From Microbacteriaceae bacterium MWH-Ta3 (GTDB lineage Bacteria > Actinomycetota > Actinomycetes > Actinomycetales > Microbacteriaceae): 64,000 nt of DNA. The notes under the pieces were generated by a model. That model was given only the letters and a program-made list of their open reading frames with translations. It had not been told where the DNA came from and ran no database searches. The DNA is taken from NCBI GenBank assembly GCA_003053925.1, contig QBKD01000001.1, forward strand, positions 744,001 through 808,000, given 5' to 3'. Positions within the stretch are counted from its first letter, which is position 1. Each line of letters opens with the position of its first letter. The position numbers were made by a program, and so were the translations under genes. This document shows positions 33,459 to 42,511 of this stretch, in pieces.

Positions 33459-34529
33459 TTAGGCCGAGGCCCGCAGCGCCTCGCCGATCGTCGCCGCAAA
33501 CGCCAGCACATCGGATTCCTGTGTGTCGAACGCCGTCATCCAGCGCACCTCGCCTGCCGATTCATCCCAGTCATAAAAGTGGAACGACTCGCGAATCTTC
33601 GCCGTGGCCTCGGTGGGAAGCGCGGCAAAGACGGCGTTGGCATCGGTGGGGTGAGTGAACGTGAGGCCCGGGGCATCGCCTCGGGATTCCATCTGTTCCA
33701 GCGTGCTGCGCAACAAGGTAGCCATCGCATTGGCGTGGCGGGCGGCATTCATGCCCAAGTCGTTCTGCAGGAGGGTCAGGAACTGCTGCGAAACGAACCG
33801 CAGTTTGCTGCCCAGCTGGCCCGTGGACTTGCGCAGGTACAGCAGGCCATCGGCCACATCCGGGTTGATCACAACGACGGCCTCGGCGCCCATACCGCCA
33901 ATCTTTGTGCCGCCCCACGACAGAATGTCCACGCCCGAATCCACGGTAAGTTCGCGGAACGTGCAGCCCATTGCGGCGGCCGCGTTCCACAGTCTCGCAC
34001 CATCCATGTGCACAACCATTCCCTTGTCGTGGGCGAAGTCGGCCAGCGCGCGCACCTCGTCGAGTGTGTATACGGCGCCCAATTCAGTGGTCTGCGTGAT
34101 TGACAGAACCAGAGGCTGCGCCCGGTGTTCGAACCCATAACCCCAAGCCTCGGTGGCCACCCGTTCGGGAGTCAGTTTCGCATGAGGCGCGGGAACGGGG
34201 TACAACTTCAGGCCCGTCATGCGTTCGGGCGCCCCGCCCTCGTCGGTGTGAATGTGGGCGTCGGCACTGGCAATAACAGCGCCCCATCGAGGCATCACCG
34301 AGGTCAGCGCAACAACATTCGCCCCGGTGCCGTTGAACACGGGGAAGATTTCGGCGCGGTCGCCGAAGTGTTCCTGTACGGCGTCGTTAAGTGCGGCGGT
34401 GTACGGATCGTCGCCATAGGCACTGACGTGGCCGCCATTGGCCTGTGCCAGCGCCGCGAGAATTTCGGGGTGAACGCCGGCATAGTTATCGCTGGCGAAC
34501 GTTTTGCGTGAAATATCGTGAAGAGGCAC
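33459..34529 (-). CDS. Low-specificity L-threonine aldolase
   Basis: 356-aa PLP enzyme of the beta-eliminating lyase/threonine aldolase family, cleaving threonine to glycine and acetaldehyde. N-terminal SDNYAGVHPEILAALAQAN and SAYGDDPYT match the family; HMDGARLWNAAAA and DILSWGGTKIGGMGAEAVVV contain the PLP Asp and Lys. Start codon GTG at 34529, with no obvious SD; CACAATAAAC lies just upstream. A hairpin (33451-33469) overlaps the stop codon. Confidence 0.88.
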   Translation of the reverse strand: MPLHDISRKTFASDNYAGVHPEILAALAQANGGHVSAYGDDPYTAALNDAVQEHFGDRAEIFPVFNGTGANVVALTSVMPRWGAVIASADAHIHTDEGGAPERMTGLKLYPVPAPHAKLTPERVATEAWGYGFEHRAQPLVLSITQTTELGAVYTLDEVRALADFAHDKGMVVHMDGARLWNAAAAMGCTFRELTVDSGVDILSWGGTKIGGMGAEAVVVINPDVADGLLYLRKSTGQLGSKLRFVSQQFLTLLQNDLGMNAARHANAMATLLRSTLEQMESRGDAPGLTFTHPTDANAVFAALPTEATAKIRESFHFYDWDESAGEVRWMTAFDTQESDVLAFAATIGEALRASA

Positions 34530-34612
34530 CTGTTTATTGTGTCACGCGCGGCGGACTCGCTAGATTGGGGCGAAGGCACTGTGTGCCGATAGGCCCCTTT
34601 CGAAGGAATATT

Positions 34613-36826
34613 GTGAATAAGAAGACTCTGTCCATTGCGTTGACCGCAGGACTTGCATTGGGTGCGGCATTTGCCGCCAGCCCGGCACTCGCCGTTTCGC
34701 GCGACGCGGGTGAACTCAACCTGGACTTCGGTGGCCCCGAAGCCCTGGGAATTCAGTACAACGACGTCGCGGTAGACACCACGTACGAGTCGGCTGTGTG
34801 GACCACATCGGTGTCGGACGGCACGAACACCTACGTTGCAGGATCGAACCAGGCAAATGGCTGGGGAAACCGCGCGATTCTTGTCTCGAAGTACACCAAC
34901 GGTGTCCGTGACAACAGCTTCGGTGGCGATGGTGTAGCCGAGTTCAAACTGGACAACCCCGACGTGACACTTAACCGCGTCAAAGACATTCAGTTCGCAG
35001 CGAACGGTGAGCTGGTTATTTTCGGTAGTGGCTGGGACGACCAGACGAAGCTCGTGGAACAGGAAGTAGCGTTCGCACTGCGTATTTCTGCAACGGGAAC
35101 GAACACCATCGCGGGCGTGTGGGGTAACGCCGCTGGAGACGCCGTCGAATTGGGCGACAACCTGAACTTGGGTCTGTACTACGACCCTTTCCTTCCTTTC
35201 AACGAGGAAACGTATACGGAAACCTGGTTCACCGGTGCGGTCACGTATAACTACGACGGCATGCAGAAGTGGGCCGTCGCGGGTGGCAGCTGGGTGTACG
35301 ACGAATACGGTTGGGTTCTGTCACTGACCGATGACGGCCAGATTTACGGCGCCGACGGTGCCGGCGAGGTAGCTGGCTACCAGTTCACTGACTCGAACTA
35401 CAACGTCGATGCAGCGACCGGCCCCAGCTGTGGCGGGTACTCGTGGACCACCGACATTGAATATGACGAGCTCAACAGTCGCGTTATTCTTCTGGCGTCG
35501 TGTGCCGAAACCGAAGCGCTGTATGCATTCGACTCCAGCAACCTGATGCCCGTCGTGGGCTGGGGACTCACCAGTTGGACCGACGGCTACCTGGAAACGC
35601 ACGTGCCGTTCACTGATCTGGACTGGTCCTCGCAACTCGAGCTGCGCAACAACAACGGTTCCATGGAATACATCCTGGGCGGCTCCAGCTGGAGCACCGG
35701 CATGCCGTGGCTGGGTCTGCTGGACAGCACCGGGGCGTTGATTGTGGAAAACACCGACTCGTCACTTGAGACGGACCCCAAGTACTCGGGTTATGACATC
35801 AACGACATGATCATTGGTGCCGACGGTCTCGTGTACTTCACGGGAACGGTGAACACGGGATACGACGACGACCTGTGGTCAATGCGTTGGGATTCCAACA
35901 ACCAGACCGACACCACGTGGAACGCATCGGGACTGTCCAACCACCAAATCGATGGTTCGTGTGTGAGCGAAAACGCCTACTCGATGGGCATCAGCGGTAC
36001 TGAATTGATGTTGTTCGGTGAATCGTCGGCACCCGAGCCCGACCAGTTGGCCTATTACGGCGACGGCGACTGGGGCACGCTTGTGTCGTCGGTATTCACA
36101 GGCGGCGCAACGCAGACCGCAACGGTCGGATCGGCTCCCGAATGGGACGACACAACCGTAGAGCTCGAAGCCTGGACGACCGAAGAATATTCGGACAGCA
36201 TCGCGGCTCAGGGCACCGACATCATGTACTACGTCAGCGGATCGTCGTTGAACGAAGGACTCACCTGGGAAGTCGTGAACGGCGTCGTCCAGATTTCGGG
36301 CACACCGACGAACACCGATGACGACCAGTTCATCAATGTTTGTGCTCAGAACGAGTTCGGTCACGTATGGACCACAATCGAAATCGACACCGTGTCGCCC
36401 CTGCCCTACGCGCCAGTATCGACCGGCCCTGCCGACCTGGGTGACGTCGCAGCCGGCGGTGCAATCGAGCACACCATTCCCGTGGATGCATCGCCTGTTG
36501 CGACTTGTGCAATCACCGACGGCGAACTTCCTGCGGGATTGACGCTGGACACCGACACCTGCGTGATTTCGGGAACGCCCACAACGCCGGGTGACTACAT
36601 CTTCATTGTCACCGCCACCAACAGCGAGGGTTCGTTCGACTTCGAGTATTCGGGAACTATCGCTGAAGAGCCCATCGATGTGGTCGAAGAAGAGGAAGAA
36701 ACACAGGAACTTGCCTCGACCGGTGTCGACTCGGCAGCACTGACGGCTTTGGCTAGCATTGCGGCATTCGCCGTAATTGCGGGAGCAGGTGCCTCGATGC
36801 GCCGTCGTGAAGGTGCACGTCGCTAG
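34613..36826 (+). CDS. Large LAxTG surface protein with beta-propeller-like and Ig-like regions
   Basis: 737-aa exported protein. Signal peptide at residues 1-28 (ends ASPALA-VSRD). Residues about 50-510 contain repeats of the delta-60 type (ILVSKYTNGVRDNSFGGDGV; DIQFAANGELVIFGSGW), suggesting a beta-propeller. Residues about 530-700 hold two putative Ig (He_PIG-like) domains (GVVQISGTPTN; CVISGTPTTPGDYIF). The end is an acidic linker, LASTG, a hydrophobic helix and RRREGARR. Start GTG at 34613 with AAGGA. Function probably adhesion or surface structure; inferred. Confidence 0.82.
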   Translation: MNKKTLSIALTAGLALGAAFAASPALAVSRDAGELNLDFGGPEALGIQYNDVAVDTTYESAVWTTSVSDGTNTYVAGSNQANGWGNRAILVSKYTNGVRDNSFGGDGVAEFKLDNPDVTLNRVKDIQFAANGELVIFGSGWDDQTKLVEQEVAFALRISATGTNTIAGVWGNAAGDAVELGDNLNLGLYYDPFLPFNEETYTETWFTGAVTYNYDGMQKWAVAGGSWVYDEYGWVLSLTDDGQIYGADGAGEVAGYQFTDSNYNVDAATGPSCGGYSWTTDIEYDELNSRVILLASCAETEALYAFDSSNLMPVVGWGLTSWTDGYLETHVPFTDLDWSSQLELRNNNGSMEYILGGSSWSTGMPWLGLLDSTGALIVENTDSSLETDPKYSGYDINDMIIGADGLVYFTGTVNTGYDDDLWSMRWDSNNQTDTTWNASGLSNHQIDGSCVSENAYSMGISGTELMLFGESSAPEPDQLAYYGDGDWGTLVSSVFTGGATQTATVGSAPEWDDTTVELEAWTTEEYSDSIAAQGTDIMYYVSGSSLNEGLTWEVVNGVVQISGTPTNTDDDQFINVCAQNEFGHVWTTIEIDTVSPLPYAPVSTGPADLGDVAAGGAIEHTIPVDASPVATCAITDGELPAGLTLDTDTCVISGTPTTPGDYIFIVTATNSEGSFDFEYSGTIAEEPIDVVEEEEETQELASTGVDSAALTALASIAAFAVIAGAGASMRRREGARR

Positions 36827-36848
36827 CGTTTATCGCTTCACCGCTGCT

Positions 36849-36875
36849 GGCCTCGAATCCACGTGATTCGGGGCC
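36849..36875. terminator. Hairpin terminator
   Basis: GGCCTCGAATC (36849-36859) pairs with GATTCGGGGCC (36865-36875) with one T-G pair and a CACGT loop, directly after the LAxTG gene. Confidence 0.62.
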
Positions 36876-36902
36876 ATCAGCCATTTCGGCCAGAATGTCA
36901 TC

Positions 36903-37829
36903 ATGCTTGCTGTCGCCTTTGGTTTCGCCATTATTTTCGTGATTGCCGGAGCGGGATACGCGATGCGCCGCACGGGATTCCTGGCGGAAACCGCGGTGCC
37001 CATCATTCACAAGCTCACGTTCTTTGTCCTCACGCCGTCGCTGTTCTTCACCGCGTTGTCAACCGCGGACATTCACGTGCTGGTGTCCACGTATTTCCCC
37101 GTCGTGGCTGTGGTCTCGGTCGTAGGTCTTGTTGTGGCCGCGGTCTTGGCGCGCACGCTGTTTCGCGAAAAGTTCGCTACGGCGATGGCGACGGCCACAA
37201 GCGCCTCGTACATGAACGCCAACTTCGTGGGAATCCCGCTGGCGACCTATGTGCTGGGCGATGCGTCGTTGTCGACTCCGGTCATGTTGTTCCAGCTGCT
37301 GGTGGTGACGCCCGTGCTGCTGGCAATATTCGATCACGCGACGAGCGGACACATCACCGTGAAATCGGTTCTATTGCAGCCCGTGAAGAACCCGATTGTG
37401 GTGGCAAGTCTGGCGGGCGTGCTGGTATCGGCGTTAGGAGTGACACTGCCGTTTGTGGTGACCGAGCCTATTCGGTTGATGGGAACCGCCGCCGTGCCGT
37501 TGGCACTGCTGATGTTGGGCATGACCTTCCACGGCGATTCGCTGTTTGACACCAGCCGTCGCGGCCCGGTTGTGATGGCTACGCTCGTGAAGCTGGTTCT
37601 CATGCCTCTGGCGGGATGGGGCCTTGCGGTCTGGGTGTTCCAGCTGGATGCGTGGTCGACGTATGTGGTGGTGTTGCTCATGGCACTGCCCACCGGCCTC
37701 AATGCTCAGAACTACACGATGCGCTACGGGTTGTCCGATGCCGTGGCACGCGACACGATTGCGCTGACAACACTGCTGTCGCTGCCGGTCATGATGGGCT
37801 TTGCGGCCATTTTGTTGCCCGCGGCATAG
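36903..37829 (+). CDS. AEC family transporter
   Basis: 308-aa carrier of the auxin efflux carrier (AEC) family with about ten hydrophobic helices. Typical parts are MLAVAFGFAIIFVIAGAGYA at the N-terminus, ASYMNANFVGIPLATYVLGD in the middle (conserved N-x-x-F-x-G-x-P) and LPTGLNAQNYTMRY near the end. Bacterial members often move malate or other small anions; the substrate is unknown here. CAGAAT is 6 nt before the ATG, close to the leaderless pattern. Confidence 0.88.
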   Translation: MLAVAFGFAIIFVIAGAGYAMRRTGFLAETAVPIIHKLTFFVLTPSLFFTALSTADIHVLVSTYFPVVAVVSVVGLVVAAVLARTLFREKFATAMATATSASYMNANFVGIPLATYVLGDASLSTPVMLFQLLVVTPVLLAIFDHATSGHITVKSVLLQPVKNPIVVASLAGVLVSALGVTLPFVVTEPIRLMGTAAVPLALLMLGMTFHGDSLFDTSRRGPVVMATLVKLVLMPLAGWGLAVWVFQLDAWSTYVVVLLMALPTGLNAQNYTMRYGLSDAVARDTIALTTLLSLPVMMGFAAILLPAA

Positions 37830-37873
37830 CGCGAAACACCAAAGGGGGTCATTTGTGGAGATAGCCCCATGAC

Positions 37874-38713
37874 CTACCAAAACATGGGGCGGTCGTCGTC
37901 CTCGTCGTCGCCGTGTGACAGTTCCACCACAACAGGCACGTGATCGCTGGGGGCATCGCCCTTGCGTTGGTCGCGGTCGATGAAGCCGTCCGCAACCCGG
38001 TCGGCGAACGCCGGCGAGCCCAGGATGAAGTCAATGCGCAGGCCCTCGTTGCGCGGGAAACGCAGCTGCTTGTAGTCCCAATAGGTATAGCCCTCGGGGT
38101 GCAGCGGGCGAATCACATCGGTGACGGGCACAGCAGCGAACGCCGCGAACCGTTCCCGTTCGACGGGGCTGATGTGCGTCGATACCCCGGGAATCATCGT
38201 GGGGTCACCGCAGTCTTCGTCGAACGGCGCAATGTTGAAGTCGCCCATCAGCGCGAGTTCGAGGGTGGGGTTCGCGGCAATTTCGGCCCGCGCCGAGTCC
38301 TGCAGCGCCTCGAGCCAGCGCAGTTTGTAGCCGAAATGAGGGTCGTCTAACGCGCGGCCATTGGGAACGTAGAGGCTCCACAGTCGAACTCCGTCGACTG
38401 TCACGCCCAGTGCGCGCGCCTCGGCCGGGGCATCGTCGCCCTCGTGGCCCTTCAGAAAGCCGGGCATACCCGGGAAACCCACCGAAACGTCGGTCATCGG
38501 CAGGCGCGAGGCGAAGGCCACGCCGTTCCACTGGTTCAGTCCGTGTGCAACAATGTCGTAACCCGCGGCCTCGAATGCGGCACGGGGGAACTGTTCGTCC
38601 TTGCACTTGGTCTCTTGCATCGCCAGCACGTCAATATCCGAGGTCACCAGCCAATCCACCACCCGGTCAACGCGGGCACGGATCGAGTTCACATTCCAGG
38701 TTGCGATACGCAC
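37874..38713 (-). CDS. xth: Exodeoxyribonuclease III
   Basis: 279-aa AP endonuclease/3'-5' exonuclease of the ExoIII family for base excision repair. Catalytic motifs: TWNVNSIRAR, QETKCKDEQFP, SLYVPNGR, LMGDFNIAPFDEDCGDP, LRIDFILGS and the final APSDHVPVVVEL. Start GTG at 38713, with TAAAGT (minus strand, 38721-38726) 7 nt upstream and no SD: leaderless. Divergent from pyrE, with 35 bp between the start codons. Confidence 0.94.
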   Translation of the reverse strand: MRIATWNVNSIRARVDRVVDWLVTSDIDVLAMQETKCKDEQFPRAAFEAAGYDIVAHGLNQWNGVAFASRLPMTDVSVGFPGMPGFLKGHEGDDAPAEARALGVTVDGVRLWSLYVPNGRALDDPHFGYKLRWLEALQDSARAEIAANPTLELALMGDFNIAPFDEDCGDPTMIPGVSTHISPVERERFAAFAAVPVTDVIRPLHPEGYTYWDYKQLRFPRNEGLRIDFILGSPAFADRVADGFIDRDQRKGDAPSDHVPVVVELSHGDDEDDDRPMFW

Positions 38714-38748
38714 GAACTCAACTTTATGGCGTTCGATAGAATCGACGA
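38714..38748. promoter_or_regulatory. Compact divergent leaderless promoters, xth/pyrE
   Basis: Only 35 bp. TAAAGT for xth (minus, 38721-38726, gap 7 nt to GTG) and TAGAAT for pyrE (plus, 38737-38742, gap 6 nt to ATG). Each promoter's -35 region must lie in or at the start codon of the other gene. Confidence 0.65.
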
Positions 38749-39297
38749 ATGAGCAACGCCAAGAACCAACTCGTCGACTTCATCAGCTCCGAGGCCGTAT
38801 TTCACGGGGACTTCACGCTGACCAGCGGCAAGAAGGCGACTTATTACATTGATTTGCGTAAGGTCAGCCTGGACCACCGCGTTGCGCCTCTGATTGGCGA
38901 TGTCATGGTCGACCTGATCAAGGACATTCCCGACATCGCGGCAGTGGGCGGACTGACTATGGGCGCCGACCCCATTGCATCGGCCGTTCTGCACCGCGGC
39001 GTTCTGGCAGGCAAGACCTACGACGCGTTCGTGGTGCGCAAGGAACCCAAGGATCACGGCCGCGGCAAGCAGGTCGAAGGCCCCGAACTCGAGGGCAAGC
39101 GTGTCATCGTTCTGGAAGACACCAGCACCACGGGCGGCTCGCCACTGGCGGCTGCAAAGGCCCTGGAAAAGGTTGGTGCGATCGTTGTCGCCGTCGCAGT
39201 CGTTGTTGACCGCAACACGGGCGCACGCGAAATCATCGAGGCCGCGGGCTATGACTATTACGCCGCCATCAGCCTGGACGATCTGGGGCTCGCATAA
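38749..39297 (+). CDS. pyrE: Orotate phosphoribosyltransferase
   Basis: 182-aa enzyme making OMP from orotate and PRPP in pyrimidine synthesis. The PRPP-binding signature VIVLEDTSTTGGSPLAAA is at about residues 121-138; the N-terminal HGDFTLTSGKKATYYIDLR is typical of the family. Leaderless start after TAGAAT. Its stop overlaps the next gene's ATG (TAATG). Confidence 0.95.
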   Translation: MSNAKNQLVDFISSEAVFHGDFTLTSGKKATYYIDLRKVSLDHRVAPLIGDVMVDLIKDIPDIAAVGGLTMGADPIASAVLHRGVLAGKTYDAFVVRKEPKDHGRGKQVEGPELEGKRVIVLEDTSTTGGSPLAAAKALEKVGAIVVAVAVVVDRNTGAREIIEAAGYDYYAAISLDDLGLA

Positions 39298-40436
39298 TGA
39301 ACGAGGATTTGCCCGAGGGCGGCCACAAGTCCGACGCCGACTGGCTGCAGGCCGCATTCGATCGTGCCCTGCGCGGCGATAACGGCACAACCGACGACGC
39401 TGCAGCCCCTGCGGTCTCGCCGTTTGCTGGTGCTGCGGAATCCAGTGATGTTTCCGGCGAACCGGCAGCGTCGGAAGCGGCGGAGGCACCCGAGGTACCT
39501 GCATTCGATCCCAATGCCACCGTTCCCATTGAGCCGTGGGAGTTGCCCACGGCACCCGAGGCGGAACCTGAGGCGGAACCCGCGAGCGTGACCGGGGTAA
39601 CGCCGATCGAACCGATTGCGGCACCCGAAAGCCCCGCCGCAGCGGAACATGACCTGGACCCTTCGCTGTATTACTCGGGACCAATCGTGGTCGAGGCCGC
39701 ACTCGCCGCGGAAGAGCGCGACGGCCTGGACATTCTGTTTAACTCCACTCCGGTTCCTGCCGAAACCGTGGCGACCGAGGTCATTACAACGGCGGCGGCA
39801 ACTGCTGCGGCTGCACCGCCCGTTCGCGAGCGCGCGCCTCGTGATCCCGCTGCTGCAGCGCGCACGCGCACCATCCTGATTGCCGTGGCCAGTGGACTGG
39901 GCGTTCTGGTCTTGGCCATCGCCGCATTCTTTGGCGGCGCGATGATGTCGAACCCTGCACCGACCGCAACACCCACGCCCACGGAAACGGCGTTGCCCGA
40001 CAGCGCCCGTCCCGCGGGTGTCTGGGCATGGAATCAGCTTGTGGGTGGCGAATGTGTGTCGCCGTTCGAATCGGCATGGCAGCCCGAATACACCGTGGTG
40101 GACTGTGCGAATCCGCACGCCGCGCAGCTGGTGTACCGCGGCAATCTGGCAGTCGACGAAGGTATCCCCACCTACCCCGGTGACACCGAAATCATTACCT
40201 TTGTGAGCTACTACTGCTCGAGCCAGGGAATCGTGGATTATGCCGCCGCAGGCGACCTGACCGACATTGTGGTGTCGTATTCGTACGCATCCAGCCAGGC
40301 GGAATGGGATGCCGGCAACACGTCGTACTACTGCTTCGTGTCACGCACGGGTGGCGACCTCACGGGATCGCTGGCGGGTGCCGCACTGACCGACGGCGTG
40401 ATCAATTCCATGCCGACCGAAGACGCCACCAACTAG
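39297..40436 (+). CDS. Membrane protein with septum-formation-like domain
   Basis: 379-aa protein with a long Ala/Pro/Glu-rich cytoplasmic part (1-180), one membrane helix (about 196-218, TILIAVASGLGVLVLAIAAF) and an outer domain (about 240-365) with four cysteines: GGECVSPFESAW, TVVDCANPHAAQ, YYCSSQG and SYYCFV. This matches the actinobacterial septum formation-type domain found in envelope proteins. Translationally coupled to pyrE. Precise role unknown. Confidence 0.75.
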   Translation: MNEDLPEGGHKSDADWLQAAFDRALRGDNGTTDDAAAPAVSPFAGAAESSDVSGEPAASEAAEAPEVPAFDPNATVPIEPWELPTAPEAEPEAEPASVTGVTPIEPIAAPESPAAAEHDLDPSLYYSGPIVVEAALAAEERDGLDILFNSTPVPAETVATEVITTAAATAAAAPPVRERAPRDPAAAARTRTILIAVASGLGVLVLAIAAFFGGAMMSNPAPTATPTPTETALPDSARPAGVWAWNQLVGGECVSPFESAWQPEYTVVDCANPHAAQLVYRGNLAVDEGIPTYPGDTEIITFVSYYCSSQGIVDYAAAGDLTDIVVSYSYASSQAEWDAGNTSYYCFVSRTGGDLTGSLAGAALTDGVINSMPTEDATN

Positions 40437-40439
40437 TCC

Positions 40440-41096
40440 ATGACCGAGCCCACCGTCGTGCCGGCCGGCGCGGAACCGCACGCCGAACAATCCACGCACG
40501 GCGTGGGTCCGTGGGTGGGCGAGTGGCCCACCGGCGACCAGTGGGATCCCGAACTGCTGCGCAACGGTGACACCCGAAATGTCACGGACGCGTATCGGTA
40601 CTGGACGGTCGAGGCGATCGTCGCCGACCTCGACACTCGTCGCCACGAATTCCACGTGGCCATCGAAAACTGGCAGCACGATCTGAACATTGGGTCCATC
40701 GTGCGCACCGCCAACGCATTCCTGGCCGACACCGTGCACATTGTGGGCCGCCGGCGCTGGAATAAACGCGGCGCGATGGTGACCGATCGCTATCAACACG
40801 TGATGCACCACCCCACTATCGAGGACTTCCTGGAATGGTCACGCGCGCACGATCTGGTGGTTGTGGGCGTGGACAATGTCGAGGGATCGGTGCCCGTCGA
40901 AACGACCACCCTTCCCAAGCGTTGTGTGTTGCTGTTTGGCCAAGAAGGTCCGGGGCTGTCGCCCGAAGCCATCGCCGCGTCCGACATGGTCGTGGAAATT
41001 CTGCAGTTTGGTTCCACCCGGTCGTTGAATGCTTCCGCCGCCGCTGCCATCATCATGCACGAATGGATTTCCGAGCACGTCGTACCGCGCGGGTAG
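40440..41096 (+). CDS. TrmH family RNA 2'-O-methyltransferase
   Basis: 218-aa SpoU-type RNA methyltransferase with a trefoil knot. The three motifs are visible: NIGSIVRTANAF, CVLLFGQEGPGLSPEAI and RSLNASAAAAIIMHEW. Substrate could be tRNA or rRNA. It starts 3 nt after the previous gene, so probably one transcript from pyrE. Confidence 0.9.
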   Translation: MTEPTVVPAGAEPHAEQSTHGVGPWVGEWPTGDQWDPELLRNGDTRNVTDAYRYWTVEAIVADLDTRRHEFHVAIENWQHDLNIGSIVRTANAFLADTVHIVGRRRWNKRGAMVTDRYQHVMHHPTIEDFLEWSRAHDLVVVGVDNVEGSVPVETTTLPKRCVLLFGQEGPGLSPEAIAASDMVVEILQFGSTRSLNASAAAAIIMHEWISEHVVPRG

Positions 41097-41135
41097 ACTG
41101 GCACTGTTCATTTTTCGCGTAACAAAGGACCCGTC

Positions 41136-42422
41136 ATGCCCGCCGTTGTGATTGTTGGCGCCCAGTGGGGCGACGAGGGCAAGGGTAAGGCAACCGACCT
41201 CTTGGCCGAACACATCGACTATGTCGTCAAGTTCAACGGCGGCAACAACGCCGGCCACACCGTCGTGATCGGCAATGAAAAGTACGCGCTGCATCTGCTG
41301 CCCTCGGGCATCCTCACCGAGGGCGTGACCCCGGTCATTTCGAACGGCGTGGTCATCGACCTCGAGGTTTTGTTCTACGAGATCGACGCGCTGAATGCCC
41401 GTGGGATCGATACCTCGAAACTTCGAGTCTCGGCCAACGCCCACGTGATCACCGCGTATCACCGCACCATCGACAAGGTCACCGAACGCTTCCTGGGTAA
41501 GCGCCAGATTGGCACGACCGGCCGTGGCATCGGCCCCACCTACGCCGACAAGATCAACCGCGTGGGCATTCGTATTCAGGACATCTTCGACGAAAACATT
41601 CTGCGCCAGAAGGTCGAAGGTGCGCTGGACAGCAAGAACCACCTGCTGGTTAAGATTTACAACCGCCGCGCGATCTTGGTCGAGGAAATTGTGAGCGACC
41701 TGCTGTCGTATGCCGACCGTCTGCGCCCCATGGTGGCCGACACGGCACTGGAATTGCACCAGGCGCTCGAGGCCAACAAGGTCGTGCTGTTCGAGGGTGG
41801 CCAGGCCACGATGCTCGATGTCGACCACGGCACCTACCCCTTCGTCACGTCGTCGAACTCGACCGCAGGCGGTGCGTCGACCGGCTCGGGTATTGGTCCT
41901 GGCGCATTCCAGCGCGTGATTGGAATCGTCAAGGCGTACACGACGCGTGTAGGCGCCGGCCCCTTCCCCACCGAACTTTTCGACGAATCGGGCGAATTCC
42001 TGCGCGCCACGGGCTTCGAGTTCGGCACCACCACGGGCCGCCCCCGCCGCTGTGGCTGGTACGACGCCCCCATCGCACGCTACTCGGCGCGAATCAACGG
42101 TCTGACCGATTTCGTGCTGACGAAACTCGATGTCCTGACGGGTCTGAAGGAAATCCCCGTGTGCGTGGCCTACGAGGTTGACGGCGTACGTGTCGAGGAA
42201 GTTCCCGTCTCGCAGAGCGACTTCCACCACGCGAAGCCCATCTATGAAACCTTCCCCGGATGGGACGAAGACATCACGGGCGCACGCGAATTCACCGATC
42301 TTCCGAAGAACGCACAGGACTACATCCTGGCCGTGGAAAAGATTTCGGGCGCACGCATTTCGGCGATCGGAGTCGGCCCCGCGCGCGACGCGATTATCCA
42401 GCGCTACTCGTTGCTGGACTAA
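41136..42422 (+). CDS. purA: Adenylosuccinate synthetase
   Basis: 428-aa GTP-dependent enzyme converting IMP and aspartate to adenylosuccinate. N-terminal [18 protein letters not shown] is the P-loop signature, NAGHTVV and [16 protein letters not shown] follow. Full length. TAGACT (41094-41099) overlaps the previous stop and may be a -10; AAAGGA is the SD. Confidence 0.97.
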   Translation: MPAVVIVGAQWGDEGKGKATDLLAEHIDYVVKFNGGNNAGHTVVIGNEKYALHLLPSGILTEGVTPVISNGVVIDLEVLFYEIDALNARGIDTSKLRVSANAHVITAYHRTIDKVTERFLGKRQIGTTGRGIGPTYADKINRVGIRIQDIFDENILRQKVEGALDSKNHLLVKIYNRRAILVEEIVSDLLSYADRLRPMVADTALELHQALEANKVVLFEGGQATMLDVDHGTYPFVTSSNSTAGGASTGSGIGPGAFQRVIGIVKAYTTRVGAGPFPTELFDESGEFLRATGFEFGTTTGRPRRCGWYDAPIARYSARINGLTDFVLTKLDVLTGLKEIPVCVAYEVDGVRVEEVPVSQSDFHHAKPIYETFPGWDEDITGAREFTDLPKNAQDYILAVEKISGARISAIGVGPARDAIIQRYSLLD

Positions 42423-42430
42423 ATCCAAGA

Positions 42431-42451
42431 TTTGTCCAAAGAACGGACAAA
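42431..42451. terminator. Hairpin after purA
   Basis: TTTGTCC (42431-42437) pairs with GGACAAA (42445-42451) around 7 nt, 9 nt after the purA stop. Short stem, moderate support. Confidence 0.5.
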
Positions 42452-42478
42452 GCCAGTACCCCCGCAATTCACGCGCTT

Positions 42479-42504
42479 TACACTGAAAAGGTAGTCAAAC
42501 TACC
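42479..42504 (+). promoter_or_regulatory. Promoter with 5'-terminal mRNA hairpin for the acidic protein cluster
   Basis: TACACT (42479-42484) is a -10-like box; the predicted start near 42491 coincides with a perfect hairpin GGTAGT-CAA-ACTACC (42490-42504), directly followed by the SD GAGGAG. A hairpin at the very 5' end often stabilises mRNA, which would fit high expression. Confidence 0.5.
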
Positions 42505-42511
42505 GAGGAGC

